From Nocardioides deserti (GTDB lineage: Bacteria; Actinomycetota; Actinomycetes; Propionibacteriales; Nocardioidaceae): DNA of 64,000 bases. Under the pieces are notes generated by a model, which made no database searches, was not told the DNA's origin, and saw nothing but the letters and a program-made list of their open reading frames with translations. A program made the position numbers and the translations under genes. How positions within the stretch are numbered: position 1 is the stretch's first letter; every line of letters starts with the position of its first letter. This document shows positions 43,582 to 52,505 of this stretch, in pieces. The DNA lies in NCBI RefSeq assembly GCF_014266025.1, contig NZ_JACMYC010000011.1, positions 23,860 to 87,859 on the forward strand. Direction: 5' to 3'.

Positions 43582-45921
43582 ATGACTGCACTGGAGCACG
43601 ACCAGCAGGAGGCTCCCGAGGGTGGGCTCGGCCGCCGCGGCTTCCTCGGCTGGGTGATGGCCGGCACGACGCTGGTCGTCGCCGCCGACCTCGGCCTGAC
43701 CCGCACCGCGGCGACGGCGGCGATCCCGTCGCTGCCGCAGGTGCCGGAGATCTACGACCTCGAGGACCTGCAGACCGACGCGGCGCTGCCGACGGCGAAC
43801 CTGATCACGGTCACGATCGGCACCGACGGCACGGCGTCGTTCGCGCTGCCGCGGATGGAGGTCGGCCAGGGCATCGTCACCTCGACCGCGATGATCCTCG
43901 CCGAGGAGCTCGACCTGCCGGTCGAGAAGGTCAAGGTCACGCTGGCCCCGGCCCGCCCCGAGCTGCTGTTCAACCAGCTCACCGGCGGCTCCAACACGAC
44001 GTTCTCGACGTTCACCCCGATCCGCGTGGCCGCCGCGGTCGCCCGCCGCCGCCTGCTCGACGCCGCGGCGATCCAGCTCGGCACGACCGTCGACCGGCTG
44101 ACCACGACCGGCGGCATCGTCAGCGACACGCTCGGCAACACCGTGACCTACGGCGACCTCGCGACGTCCGCGGCCAGCCAGGTCGTCGAGGCGGTCCAGG
44201 TGCTGCTGAAGTCCAAGCCGGACTACCAGGTCATCGGCAAGCCGCGGAACCGCACCGACGCCCGCGAGGCGGTGACCGGCCGGAAGAAGTTCACCACGGA
44301 CCTCGACGTCCCCGGCGCCCTGCCGACGATGGTCTGCCGCCCGCCCGAGCACCAGGGGTCGCCGAAACGGGTGCGCAACAAGGCGCGGGTGCTGACGATG
44401 CCCGGCGTCACCCACGTCGCGATGGTCGACACCGGCGTCGCCGTGCGCGCCAAGACCTTCGGCCAGTGCATCGACGCGATCCGCGAGCTCGAGGTCGACT
44501 GGAACCGCGGCACGGTCAGCGGCGAGTCCGACCAGACGGTCCTGGCCAAGCTCAAGGCCCAGGAGCTGCCGATGGTCGTCCCGCAGGTGCCGGTCCTCGC
44601 CCAGCAGGTCGACACCCGCTTCGAGTTCATGTTCCGCTCGAGCGCCGCGCTCGAGCCGTACGCCGCCATCGCCGACGTCCGCGAGGACCGCGCGGAGGTC
44701 TGGGCGGGCCTCAAGGCGCCGATCGTCGCGCAGGGCAACATCGCCGCGGCGACCGGGCTGCGCCAGGACCAGGTGAAGGTCAACGTCGTCACCGGCGGCG
44801 GCTCCTTCGGGCACAAGCTCTTCGGCGACCACGCGATCGAGGCCGCGAAGATCTCGAAGGCGATGGGCGTGCCGGTCAAGCTGATGTGGCACCGCGTCGA
44901 CGAGCCGCGGCAGGGCCGCCTGCACCCGATGGCGACCTCCCGGGTGCGCGCGACGATGCTGGCGGGCCAGGTGCTCAGCTTCGAGCAGCGCCACACCAGC
45001 GTCACGACCGACTTCAGCCACGGGCTGGGCGAGATGATCACCTCGCTGGCCGACGAGCTGCCGACCGGCCTGGGCGGCCTCGGGTTCGCGGAGACGATCT
45101 TCACCCTCACCCAGGAGCTCCCCTACAACTTCGGCGTCGTCACGCAGCTGCTCAACGAGCCGCTGGAGTTCGAGGACAAGTTCTCGACCGGCTCCATGCG
45201 CAACATCTACTCCCCGGACACCTGCGTCGCCGCCGAGCTGACCATTGACCTGATGGCGAAGAAGGCCGGCAAGGACCCGATGCAGTTCCGCCTGGACCAC
45301 GTGAAGAACAAGCGGGTCCGCGCGGTGCTGGAGAAGGTGAAGAAGGAGGGGAGCTGGGGCCGGACGATGCCGAAGGGCATGGCCCAGGGCGTCGCGCTGC
45401 ACAAGGAGTACAAGGGCGCCACCGCCGTGCTCGTCGAGATCGACTGCCGTCCGCAGACGGTGAACCGCGACCTCGGCAAGGAGACCTACACCGGCCCGCG
45501 CGTCACCAAGGCCGTCATCGCCGTCGACTGCGGCCTGGTCATCAACCCGCGCGGCGTCGAGGCCCAGATGCAGGGCGGCTTCATGGACGGCCTGGCGATG
45601 ACCCTGAGCGCCAGCAACCACCTGCGCGACGGCCGCTTCCTCGAGGGCAGCTGGGACAACTACTTCTACACGCGGCAGTGGAACGTCCCGCCCGAGGGCG
45701 TCGAGGTCCACATCGTCGACCCCGGCTCGGACACCCCCGGCGGCGTCGGCGAGGCCGCGGTCGGGTCGTCGGCCGCCGCGGTGGCCTGCGCCTACGCCCG
45801 CGCCACCGGCACCCTGCCGACCCGCTTCCCGATCAACCACGGGCAGGTGCGGTTCAAGCCGAAGTCGTTCGTCCCCTCGCTGCCCGCCTCGCCGACCAAC
45901 GGCCTGAAGAAGACGTACTAG
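43582..45921 (+). CDS. Molybdopterin-dependent oxidoreductase large subunit (isoquinoline 1-oxidoreductase/xanthine DH type), Tat-exported
   Basis: A 779-residue subunit holding the molybdenum cofactor that hydroxylates an aromatic or aldehyde substrate. The N-terminus carries a Tat signal, GRRGFLGWVMAG (about 18-29). The cofactor-binding domains include TGGSNTTF near 135, GGGSFGHKLFGDHA near 408, and the catalytic glutamate in GGVGEAAVGSSAA near 720-732. The ATG at 43582 follows GGAGGTGGC, a strong ribosome binding site. It precedes the 2Fe-2S subunit, 9 bp apart. There is no FAD subunit nearby, as in IorAB-type enzymes that pass electrons to a cytochrome. The substrate is not predictable. 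Confidence 0.9.
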   Translation: MTALEHDQQEAPEGGLGRRGFLGWVMAGTTLVVAADLGLTRTAATAAIPSLPQVPEIYDLEDLQTDAALPTANLITVTIGTDGTASFALPRMEVGQGIVTSTAMILAEELDLPVEKVKVTLAPARPELLFNQLTGGSNTTFSTFTPIRVAAAVARRRLLDAAAIQLGTTVDRLTTTGGIVSDTLGNTVTYGDLATSAASQVVEAVQVLLKSKPDYQVIGKPRNRTDAREAVTGRKKFTTDLDVPGALPTMVCRPPEHQGSPKRVRNKARVLTMPGVTHVAMVDTGVAVRAKTFGQCIDAIRELEVDWNRGTVSGESDQTVLAKLKAQELPMVVPQVPVLAQQVDTRFEFMFRSSAALEPYAAIADVREDRAEVWAGLKAPIVAQGNIAAATGLRQDQVKVNVVTGGGSFGHKLFGDHAIEAAKISKAMGVPVKLMWHRVDEPRQGRLHPMATSRVRATMLAGQVLSFEQRHTSVTTDFSHGLGEMITSLADELPTGLGGLGFAETIFTLTQELPYNFGVVTQLLNEPLEFEDKFSTGSMRNIYSPDTCVAAELTIDLMAKKAGKDPMQFRLDHVKNKRVRAVLEKVKKEGSWGRTMPKGMAQGVALHKEYKGATAVLVEIDCRPQTVNRDLGKETYTGPRVTKAVIAVDCGLVINPRGVEAQMQGGFMDGLAMTLSASNHLRDGRFLEGSWDNYFYTRQWNVPPEGVEVHIVDPGSDTPGGVGEAAVGSSAAAVACAYARATGTLPTRFPINHGQVRFKPKSFVPSLPASPTNGLKKTY

Positions 45922-45930
45922 GAGCCCGCC

Positions 45931-46419
45931 GTGCCCAAGCAGACCTTCATCCTCAACGGCAAGCCCGTCACCGTGAACGTCAACGACGACGTCCGCGTGC
46001 TCTGGGTCCTCCGCGACCTCCTCGGCGTCACCGGCCCCAAGTACGGCTGCGGCATCAACGTCTGCAAGGCGTGCACCAGCCACCTCAACGGCAAGGCTTT
46101 CAACCCCTGCTCGGTCAAGGTCGGCGACCTGAAGCGGAGCGACAAGGTCACCACCATCGAGGGGCTCCCGGCCACCGTCGGCGCGAAGGGCGAGGACCTG
46201 CACCCGATGCAGGAGGCCTGGCTCGAGCTCGACGTCGCCCAGTGCGGCTACTGCCAGCCCGGCCAGATCATGGCGGCCGTCGCGCTGGTGAAAAGGGTGC
46301 GCCGCGAGGGCCGCGGCATCACCGAGGCCGACCTCGACCGGATCCGCAACGTGTGCCGCTGCGGCACCTACGTGCGGATCCGCGAGGCGATCGAGAAGGG
46401 CGCCCGCGCGATGCGCTGA
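45931..46419 (+). CDS. 2Fe-2S subunit of the molybdenum hydroxylase
   Basis: A 162-residue small subunit with two 2Fe-2S clusters that carries electrons from the molybdenum site. The ferredoxin-like cluster uses KYGCGINVCKACTSHLNG with Cys ligands near 48, 53 and 56 and a later NPC, and the helical domain has AQCGYCQPGQIM and NVCRCGTY. It lacks its own signal and must be exported with the large subunit by the Tat system. The start is a GTG at 45931. The last 52 bp overlap the end of a gene on the opposite strand. Confidence 0.93.
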   Translation: MPKQTFILNGKPVTVNVNDDVRVLWVLRDLLGVTGPKYGCGINVCKACTSHLNGKAFNPCSVKVGDLKRSDKVTTIEGLPATVGAKGEDLHPMQEAWLELDVAQCGYCQPGQIMAAVALVKRVRREGRGITEADLDRIRNVCRCGTYVRIREAIEKGARAMR

Positions 46420-47333
46420 GCCCCGTCCGGCGTCCGCTCCGGCTCCTCCGGGCTGGAGGCCAGGGGAGCCGGCGGCAGGGCGGCGTGCAGGAACGCCAGC
46501 ACCTCGTCGGTCGGCACCGCCTCGATGAGCGCGTCGCCGTGGCGCAGGCCCGGCAGGATCGTCGTCTCCACCCGCGGGTCCCGCCCGCGGCGCACCAGCG
46601 CCTCGAACCGGCGCACCAGCGCCGGCGTCGCGATGTGGTCCAGCGAGCCGGCCCAGATCCGGATCGGCATCCCGCGGTAGCGCGAGCGCCGGTCGCGCGC
46701 GATGACGGTCGGGCTGGACCGTGCTCCGTGGCGGGCGTTGGAGTAGCCACCCGGGAACGCCGCGTCGACGGGTACGCCGCGCCGCCTCAGCGCCGCGAGG
46801 TTCAGCGCCGGCTGGAGCGCGACGACGCACGCCACGTCGCGGCGGTGCGTGCCGGCGTACGACAGCACGGCGGCGCCGCCCATCGAGGAGCCGATCAGCG
46901 CGACCGGCCCCGGCGCGCCACCCTTGCGGCGGTGCGCGGCGATGACGGCGTCGATGTGCCGATGGTTGCGCTCGTTGCCCCACAGGTAGCCGCCGAAGTC
47001 CGAGACGACCACCCGGTAGCCGCTCGCAGCCGCCGCGACGAGGTGCTCGCGGATCGCCGCGGTGCTCCGGCGGTGGAGGATCGCGTCGGTGTCGCGCCCG
47101 AGGCCGTGGTGGTAGACCACGAGCGGCAGGGGTGCCAGCGCGGCGGCGGTCGGCTCGATCGTCGCGACCAGGCCCTGGTTGCTGGAGCGGAGGTCGACCG
47201 TCACCTCGGGCGTGGACGCGGACCGGGCGGCGCCCGCGACGGGACGGGCAGCGACGGCGGTCGCCGCGGCGAGCAGACCGCCGACGACGAGCGCGCGGCG
47301 GGACGTGCCCCGGTTCGTCGGCACGAGCCTCAT
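46368..47333 (-). CDS. Exported alpha/beta hydrolase
   Basis: A 321-residue alpha/beta hydrolase with a Tat-like signal, TSRRALVVGGLLAA. HHGLG near 75-79 holds the oxyanion region, the nucleophile is Ser150 in IGSSMGG, and an Asp is in AGSLDH with His in GLRHGDALIE. It resembles secreted lipase or chlorophyllase-like enzymes. The ATG overlaps the stop of the sensor kinase upstream by 4 nt, so the two are translated as a pair. Its 3' end overlaps the molybdenum enzyme small-subunit gene by 52 bp on the other strand. Confidence 0.82.
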   Translation of the reverse strand: MRLVPTNRGTSRRALVVGGLLAAATAVAARPVAGAARSASTPEVTVDLRSSNQGLVATIEPTAAALAPLPLVVYHHGLGRDTDAILHRRSTAAIREHLVAAAASGYRVVVSDFGGYLWGNERNHRHIDAVIAAHRRKGGAPGPVALIGSSMGGAAVLSYAGTHRRDVACVVALQPALNLAALRRRGVPVDAAFPGGYSNARHGARSSPTVIARDRRSRYRGMPIRIWAGSLDHIATPALVRRFEALVRRGRDPRVETTILPGLRHGDALIEAVPTDEVLAFLHAALPPAPLASSPEEPERTPDGAQRIARAPFSIASRIRT

Positions 47334-49117
47334 GACGCGGGGTCGGCGGCGGGGAGCCGCACGCGGAACGTGCTGCCGCGGCCGAGGGCGGAGTCGAGCT
47401 CGATCCGCCCGCCGTGCCGCTCGACGATGCGCGCGACGATGGCCAGACCCAGCCCGGTGCCGGGCTGGGCGACGGCGACCGGGTTGGTGGAGCGGAAGAA
47501 CTCGGTGAACAGCTTCTCCTGGTCGGCCTCGCTGATCCCGAACCCCTCGTCGCGGCACTCGACGACCACCTCGTCGCCCTCCCGGGCGAGCGCGACGGTG
47601 ACGGCGCGGCCCGGCTCGGTGTACTTCACGGCATTGCTGACCAGGTTCGACAGCAGCCGGTCGAGCTCGTCGGGGTCGCCGTTGGCCAGGACGGGGTACG
47701 CCGGCGCCACGACGTCGACCGTCAGGTCGCGCTTGCCGGCGGCCAGGCTCGTCAGGTCGACGACGTCGCGGGCGACGGTCGACAGGTCGACGGGTCGGGG
47801 GATGACGGGGTTGCTGGGGTCGCCGACCTTCGAGAGCAGCAGGAGGTCGTCGATGACGCGGACCATCCGGCGGGCGCCGCGGTCCATCGCGGACAACGCC
47901 TGCTGCACGCCGGCGTTGACGTCCTCGGCCTCGAGCATCTCGAGGTAGCCGACGATGGAGGTGAGCGGGTTTTTCAGCTCGTGGGCGACGGTGGCGATCA
48001 GCTGCCCCTTGTACTGGTCGAGCGCCTGCAGCTCCTTGACCAGCCGGTGCTCGCGCTCGAAGGCGCGGACGTTGAGGATCGCGGTGCCGAGGTCCCGGCC
48101 GATGTCGAGGGCGGCGGTGGACTCGGTCTGGGTCCACGGCGCGCCACCGTGCGGCCGGGTGAGCACCAGGTTGCCGAGCGCCTCCGGGCCGACGCCGAGG
48201 GGCACGAACAGGATCGAGCCGATGTCCAGGCTGTCGAGGAGGTCGACGACCTGGGCACGCTCGTGGTCGGCGAGGCCGTCGCCCAGCCGCCCGCGCTCGA
48301 CCACGACGGTCACCTGGGCCGCCCAGGCCTCGCGCGCCGAGCGCTCCGCGATCCGGACGATTGCCTCGGGCAGCTCGACCGCCGTCCCGTCGATGGCGTG
48401 GATGGCCCCAGTGCCGAGGCCGTCCTCGTCGAAGGTCTGCATCCACATGCCGAGCGCCCGGAAGCCCTCGACGAGCGCCTCGCTGGACTCCTCGAGGATC
48501 CGCCCGAGCGACCGCTGCCGGGAGGCCCGCCGCACGACCTGGCGCGCGGTGTCGGCCAGCCGGACCTGCTCCTCGAGCTCCTCCCGCTCCAGCGCGCGTA
48601 GCACCGCCCGCGACGCCTGCGCGGCGTACCGCTCCAGCAGGCGGCGGCGCTCCGGCCCCGGCCGCCGGCCGTCGTCGGGCACGTCGATGGAGACCAGCCC
48701 GCGCATCACGCCGTCGGCGTCGAGCAGCGGCGCGGTGAGCATGTCGAGGGGGTGCCAGGCGTCCGGGGCGTCGGACGGGTCGAGGTCGGGCACCCAGGCC
48801 CAGGTCTCGACCTCGGACTGGAGCCGCTCGTGCGGCACGAACTTCAGCAGTCCCCAGTCGTCGGCGACCTCGAGCTCGTTGGCGAGCAGGTGCATCGGGG
48901 TGCGCCGACCGACCAGCTCCTCGCGGGCCTGCGGGCTCCCGGCGACGGCGACCATCTCGAGGTGGCCGTCGCGGACCAGCCCGATGGCGGCCACGCCGAA
49001 GCCGACGATGGCGGTGATCCCCTCGGCGATCAGCTGGAGCGACTCCTGCGCCTCCGACGAGAGCCCCGACGGCCCCGATCGGGGCGGCGCGAGCGGCGCG
49101 GGCGGGCGCGAGGACAT
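47330..49117 (-). CDS. GAF-domain sensor histidine kinase
   Basis: A 595-residue cytoplasmic kinase. Two GAF-type sensory domains lie at about 25-175 and 205-350, joined by a helical linker (LEREELEEQVRLADTARQV). HisKA has phospho-acceptor His379 in TVAHELKNPL. The ATP domain spans about 480-590 ([24 protein letters not shown]). No response regulator gene is adjacent. It is coupled to the exported hydrolase gene by a 4-nt overlap. The ATG at 49117 has GGAG 6-9 nt upstream. It is divergent from purF. Confidence 0.92.
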   Translation of the reverse strand: MSSRPPAPLAPPRSGPSGLSSEAQESLQLIAEGITAIVGFGVAAIGLVRDGHLEMVAVAGSPQAREELVGRRTPMHLLANELEVADDWGLLKFVPHERLQSEVETWAWVPDLDPSDAPDAWHPLDMLTAPLLDADGVMRGLVSIDVPDDGRRPGPERRRLLERYAAQASRAVLRALEREELEEQVRLADTARQVVRRASRQRSLGRILEESSEALVEGFRALGMWMQTFDEDGLGTGAIHAIDGTAVELPEAIVRIAERSAREAWAAQVTVVVERGRLGDGLADHERAQVVDLLDSLDIGSILFVPLGVGPEALGNLVLTRPHGGAPWTQTESTAALDIGRDLGTAILNVRAFEREHRLVKELQALDQYKGQLIATVAHELKNPLTSIVGYLEMLEAEDVNAGVQQALSAMDRGARRMVRVIDDLLLLSKVGDPSNPVIPRPVDLSTVARDVVDLTSLAAGKRDLTVDVVAPAYPVLANGDPDELDRLLSNLVSNAVKYTEPGRAVTVALAREGDEVVVECRDEGFGISEADQEKLFTEFFRSTNPVAVAQPGTGLGLAIVARIVERHGGRIELDSALGRGSTFRVRLPAADPAS

Positions 49118-49254
49118 CGTGCTCCAGAGGGGGTCAAGAACGGGGGGTGCTCCCACGATACGCAGCGCCCGTCGGCCCTGTCCGCGGAACCGGTGTGGAC
49201 CGGTCCGCCGGGTGCCGAACCCCTCGTCCTCGGTCCCTGCCGGCCGCAACGGGC

Positions 49255-49300
49255 CTCGTGCTGCCCAGCGTGCGCCGGGGCGCTCGCTCAGCAGCACGAG
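49255..49300. promoter_or_regulatory. 10-bp-arm inverted repeat upstream of purF
   Basis: CTCGTGCTGC (49255-49264) and GCAGCACGAG (49291-49300) form an inverted repeat with a 26-bp spacer in the gap between the GAF kinase and purF, 58 bp upstream of the purF -10. It could be a regulatory dyad or a hairpin from a longer transcript. Confidence 0.45.
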
Positions 49301-49357
49301 ACGTCGTCCGCCCGTCCGCGCCCGGCTCGCGAATCGGGGCCGACCCGGCCCCGGCGC

Positions 49358-49363
49358 TACGAT
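49358..49363 (+). promoter_or_regulatory. -10 element, leaderless purF start
   Basis: TACGAT lies 7 nt before the purF GTG. Confidence 0.5.
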
Positions 49364-49370
49364 CGGAGCC

Positions 49371-50924
49371 GTGCCCTACCTCAGCAGCAGTGGCAGCTCG
49401 CGCAGGGGCGGCGACGGCCGGCTCACCACCGCGTTGGACCCGCAGGAGGCCGGACCGCAGGACGCCTGCGGGGTCTTCGGGGTCTGGGCGCCGGGGGAGG
49501 ACGTCGCCAAGCTGACGTACTTCGGCCTCTACGCGCTCCAGCACCGCGGCCAGGAGTCCGCGGGCATCGCGGTCAGCAACGGCCGGCAGATCCTGGTCTA
49601 CAAGGACATGGGGCTCGTCTCGCAGGTCTTCGACGAGACCACCCTGGAGTCCCTCAAGGGCCACGTCGCGATCGGCCACGCGCGCTACTCCACGACCGGG
49701 GCGAGCACCTGGGAGAACGCCCAGCCGACGTTCCGCCCCACCGCCGACGGCTCGGTCGCGCTGGGCCACAACGGCAACCTGATCAACACCCACGAGCTGC
49801 GCGGCATGGTCGACGACCTGCCCGGCCCGGACGACGAGCTGGAGCTGCACACCCGCCCGGCGGGCGAGGCCACCAACGACACCAGCCTGGTCACCGCCCT
49901 GCTCGCGCACCACCCGGACAGCACGCTGGAGCAGCGCGCGCTCGAGGTGCTGCCGCACCTGCGCGGCGCCTTCTGCTTCGTGTGGATGAACGAGAACACG
50001 CTGTACGCCGCCCGCGACCCGCAGGGCATCCGCCCGCTCGTCCTGGGCCGGCTCGACCGCGGCTGGGTCGTGGCCTCCGAGGACGCCGCGCTCGCGACGA
50101 TCGGCGCCAGTGTCGTCCGCGAGGTCGAGCCCGGCGAGATGCTCGTCATCGACGACCAGGGCCTGCGCTCGCACAAGTTCGCCGAGCCGGAGCGCAAGGG
50201 CTGCGTCTTCGAGTACGTCTACCTCGCCCGCCCCGACGCCACCATCAGCGGCCGCAACGTCCACGAGGCGCGCGTCGAGATGGGCCGCCGGCTGGCCCGG
50301 GAGTTCCCGGTCGAGGCCGACCTCGTGATGCCGGTGCCCGAGTCGGGCACGCCCGCGGCGTCCGGCTACGCCCAGGAGAGCGGCATTCCGTTCGGCCAGG
50401 GCTTCGTCAAGAACGCCTACGTCGGCCGCACGTTCATCCAGCCCAGCCAGACCCTGCGCCAGCTCGGCATCCGGCTCAAGCTCAACGCGCTGGAGCACAT
50501 GATCCGCGGCAGGAAGATCGTCGTCGTCGACGACTCGATCGTGCGCGGCAACACCCAGCGCGCCCAGGTGCGGATGCTCCGCGAGGCCGGCGCGCTCGAG
50601 GTGCACGTGCGGATCTCCAGCCCGCCGGTGAAGTGGCCGTGCTTCTACGGCATCGACTTCGCGACCCGCGCCGAGCTGATCGCCAACGGCCTGGACGTCG
50701 ACGAGATCGCCGCCAGCGTGGGCGCTGACAGCCTCGGCTACATCTCGCTCGAGGGCATGGTCGAGGCCACCGGCCAGCCGGCGCAGTCGCTGTGCCAGGC
50801 GTGCTTCACCGGCGAGTACCCCGTCGCCCTCCCCGACGAGTCGCTGCTCGGCAAGCACCTGCTCGAGGCGACCCTGAAGTCCCCCACCATGGGCCGCGCG
50901 CTGCCCGTGCTCAACAACCCGTGA
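49371..50924 (+). CDS. purF: Amidophosphoribosyltransferase
   Basis: PurF starts purine synthesis by moving ammonia from glutamine to PRPP. The 517-residue precursor has a 32-residue leader, with nucleophile Cys33 in DACGVFGV exposed after cleavage, as in the Bacillus type. The glutaminase domain spans about 33-260 (YALQHRGQESAG, GHARYSTTG) and the phosphoribosyl domain has the PRPP loop IVVVDDSIVRGNT near 383-395. CFYGIDF and CQACFTGEYP suggest a 4Fe-4S cluster. The GTG at 49371 is taken from the leaderless promoter. It is followed by purM. Confidence 0.97.
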   Translation: MPYLSSSGSSRRGGDGRLTTALDPQEAGPQDACGVFGVWAPGEDVAKLTYFGLYALQHRGQESAGIAVSNGRQILVYKDMGLVSQVFDETTLESLKGHVAIGHARYSTTGASTWENAQPTFRPTADGSVALGHNGNLINTHELRGMVDDLPGPDDELELHTRPAGEATNDTSLVTALLAHHPDSTLEQRALEVLPHLRGAFCFVWMNENTLYAARDPQGIRPLVLGRLDRGWVVASEDAALATIGASVVREVEPGEMLVIDDQGLRSHKFAEPERKGCVFEYVYLARPDATISGRNVHEARVEMGRRLAREFPVEADLVMPVPESGTPAASGYAQESGIPFGQGFVKNAYVGRTFIQPSQTLRQLGIRLKLNALEHMIRGRKIVVVDDSIVRGNTQRAQVRMLREAGALEVHVRISSPPVKWPCFYGIDFATRAELIANGLDVDEIAASVGADSLGYISLEGMVEATGQPAQSLCQACFTGEYPVALPDESLLGKHLLEATLKSPTMGRALPVLNNP

Positions 50925-50935
50925 AGGACCAGCCG

Positions 50936-52021
50936 GTGACCAACGGCCAGAACGCCTACGCCCGTGCCGGTGTCGACATCGAGGCGGCCGACACCGCCAT
51001 CGAGCTGATGAAGGGGTACGTCGCCCGCGCGACCCGCCCCGAGGTGATCGGCGGGCTCGGCGGCTTCGCCGGCCTCTTCGACGCGAGCGCGCTGACGAAG
51101 TACGAGCGTCCCCTCCTGGCAACCTCCACCGACGGCGTCGGCACCAAGGTCGCGATCGCGCAGGCCATGGACGTCCACGACACCATCGGCTTCGACCTCG
51201 TCGGCATGGTCGTCGACGACCTGGTCGTCTGCGGCGCCGAGCCGCTGTTCATGACCGACTACATCGCCACCGGCCGGGTCGTGCCGGAGCGGATCGCCGC
51301 GATCGTCAAGGGCATCGCGGAGGCCTGCCGGGTCGCCGGCTGCGCGCTCGTGGGCGGCGAGACCGCCGAGCACCCGGGCCTCCTCGGTCCGGACGAGTAC
51401 GACGTCGCGGGCGCCACCACCGGCGTCGTCGAGGCCGACCGGCTGCTCGGGCCGGGCCGGGTCCGTCCCGGTGACGTCGTCCTGGCCATGGCCGCCAGCG
51501 GCCTGCACTCCAACGGCTACTCGCTCGTCCGCCACGTGCTCCTCGGCGCCACCGACGAGGGCGGCGCCGCCTGGTCGCTGGACCGCAACGTGCCCGAGCT
51601 CGGCCGGTCGCTCGGCGAGGAGCTGCTCACCCCCACCCGCATCTACGCCAAGGCCTGCCTCGAGCTCGCCGACCGCACCGGCGTCCACGCGATGTCCCAC
51701 ATCACCGGCGGCGGGCTGGCCACGAACCTCGAGCGGGTCATGCCGGTCGAGCTGACCGCCACGCTCGACCGCGGCACGTGGACCCCGCAGCCGGTCTTCG
51801 ACCTGGTCCGCAGGGTCGGCGACGTCTCGCAGGAGGACCTCGAGGCCACGCTCAACTGCGGCGTCGGCATGGTCGCCGTCCTCCCGCCCGACGACGTCGA
51901 CGAGGCCGTCCGCCTCCTCGCCGAGCACGACGTCCGCGCCTGGCCCGCCGGCGAGGTCCGCGAGGCCGGCGACGCCCGCGGCGGCTCCGTCCGGCTCACC
52001 GGCCAGCACCCCGGCTGGTAG
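50936..52021 (+). CDS. purM: Phosphoribosylformylglycinamidine cyclo-ligase (AIR synthetase)
   Basis: PurM closes the imidazole ring of FGAM with ATP to form AIR. The 361-residue protein shows NAYARAGVDIEAAD at the start, TSTDGVGTK near 65 and VGGETAEHPG near 138, and SGLHSNGYSLVR near 185. The GTG at 50936 is preferred because AAGGA lies 7 nt upstream; a GTG at 50921 overlaps the purF stop and would add five residues. Either way it is co-transcribed with purF. Confidence 0.96.
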   Translation: MTNGQNAYARAGVDIEAADTAIELMKGYVARATRPEVIGGLGGFAGLFDASALTKYERPLLATSTDGVGTKVAIAQAMDVHDTIGFDLVGMVVDDLVVCGAEPLFMTDYIATGRVVPERIAAIVKGIAEACRVAGCALVGGETAEHPGLLGPDEYDVAGATTGVVEADRLLGPGRVRPGDVVLAMAASGLHSNGYSLVRHVLLGATDEGGAAWSLDRNVPELGRSLGEELLTPTRIYAKACLELADRTGVHAMSHITGGGLATNLERVMPVELTATLDRGTWTPQPVFDLVRRVGDVSQEDLEATLNCGVGMVAVLPPDDVDEAVRLLAEHDVRAWPAGEVREAGDARGGSVRLTGQHPGW

Positions 52022-52119
52022 CCCCCACCGCCCTCCGGCTTCGACCCCCGACCGACCACCGGACCCGCCCGACACCGGCCCCACGGGGCGCGCGGACGCG
52101 AGTTCGACCCCGGACGTGC

Positions 52120-52146
52120 GGGAACAACCATCGAACAGGTAGCGTT
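52120..52146 (+). promoter_or_regulatory. SigH/SigR-type promoter candidate
   Basis: GGGAACA (52120-52126), 16 bases, then CGTT (52143-52146) matches the published actinobacterial SigH/SigR-type consensus (gGGAAYA, 16-17 bases, cGTT). It lies 74 bp upstream of the DUF3073 ATG. Disulfide and heat stress induction is therefore possible. Confidence 0.5.
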
Positions 52147-52219
52147 GGCGCCACGGAGAATTTCTGAGGACAGCCCGGGTGCCACTGTGCCCCGGCCAAG
52201 TTGCGAGGGGGCTGACCCT

Positions 52220-52408
52220 ATGGGGCGCGGCCGAGCGAAGGCTAAGCAGACGAAGGTCGCCCGCGACCTGAAGTACCGGACTCACGAGACGGACTTCGGG
52301 AAGCTGGCGCAGGAGCTGCACGGTGGTGAGACCGACCACCAAGAGCCCGAGGTGGATCCGGAGATCCTCGAGAAGTGGGCTGACGTCGTGGAGCCGCAGC
52401 GCGACTGA
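52220..52408 (+). CDS. DUF3073 family protein
   Basis: A 62-residue protein of the actinobacterial DUF3073 family, whose start MGRGRAKAKQTKVARDLKY is strongly conserved. The N-terminal half is highly basic and the C-terminal half acidic. The function is unknown. Its position right after purM is common in actinobacteria. The ATG at 52220 is the family start. A possible stress promoter lies upstream, so it need not depend on the purine genes. Confidence 0.9.
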   Translation: MGRGRAKAKQTKVARDLKYRTHETDFGKLAQELHGGETDHQEPEVDPEILEKWADVVEPQRD

Positions 52409-52412
52409 CGAG

Positions 52413-52461
52413 TGACCCGGCCGCCGGATCCCTCAGCCGAGGGATCCGGACGACCGGGTCA
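52413..52461. terminator. Bidirectional terminator
   Basis: An inner perfect 11-bp stem (CCGGATCCCTC at 52424-52434 with GAGGGATCCGG at 52439-52449, loop AGCC) is enclosed by an outer 8-bp stem, TGACCCGG with CCGGGTCA. It lies between the convergent DUF3073 and dehydrogenase genes. Confidence 0.8.
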
Positions 52462-52505
52462 TCGTCTTTCCTCCGGCCGAGGGCCGGACCGAGGGGGCGG
52501 CAGGG

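Noticed and set aside
43534..46983. An 1149-codon minus-strand open frame opposite the molybdenum enzyme genes
   Set aside because: The plus-strand genes have Tat signal, cofactor and cluster motifs and good ribosome binding sites. The minus frame is a shadow.
49255..49300. purF riboswitch or attenuator
   Set aside because: If the TAnnnT at 49358 is used, the inverted repeat is upstream of the transcript. It is kept only as a possible DNA site.
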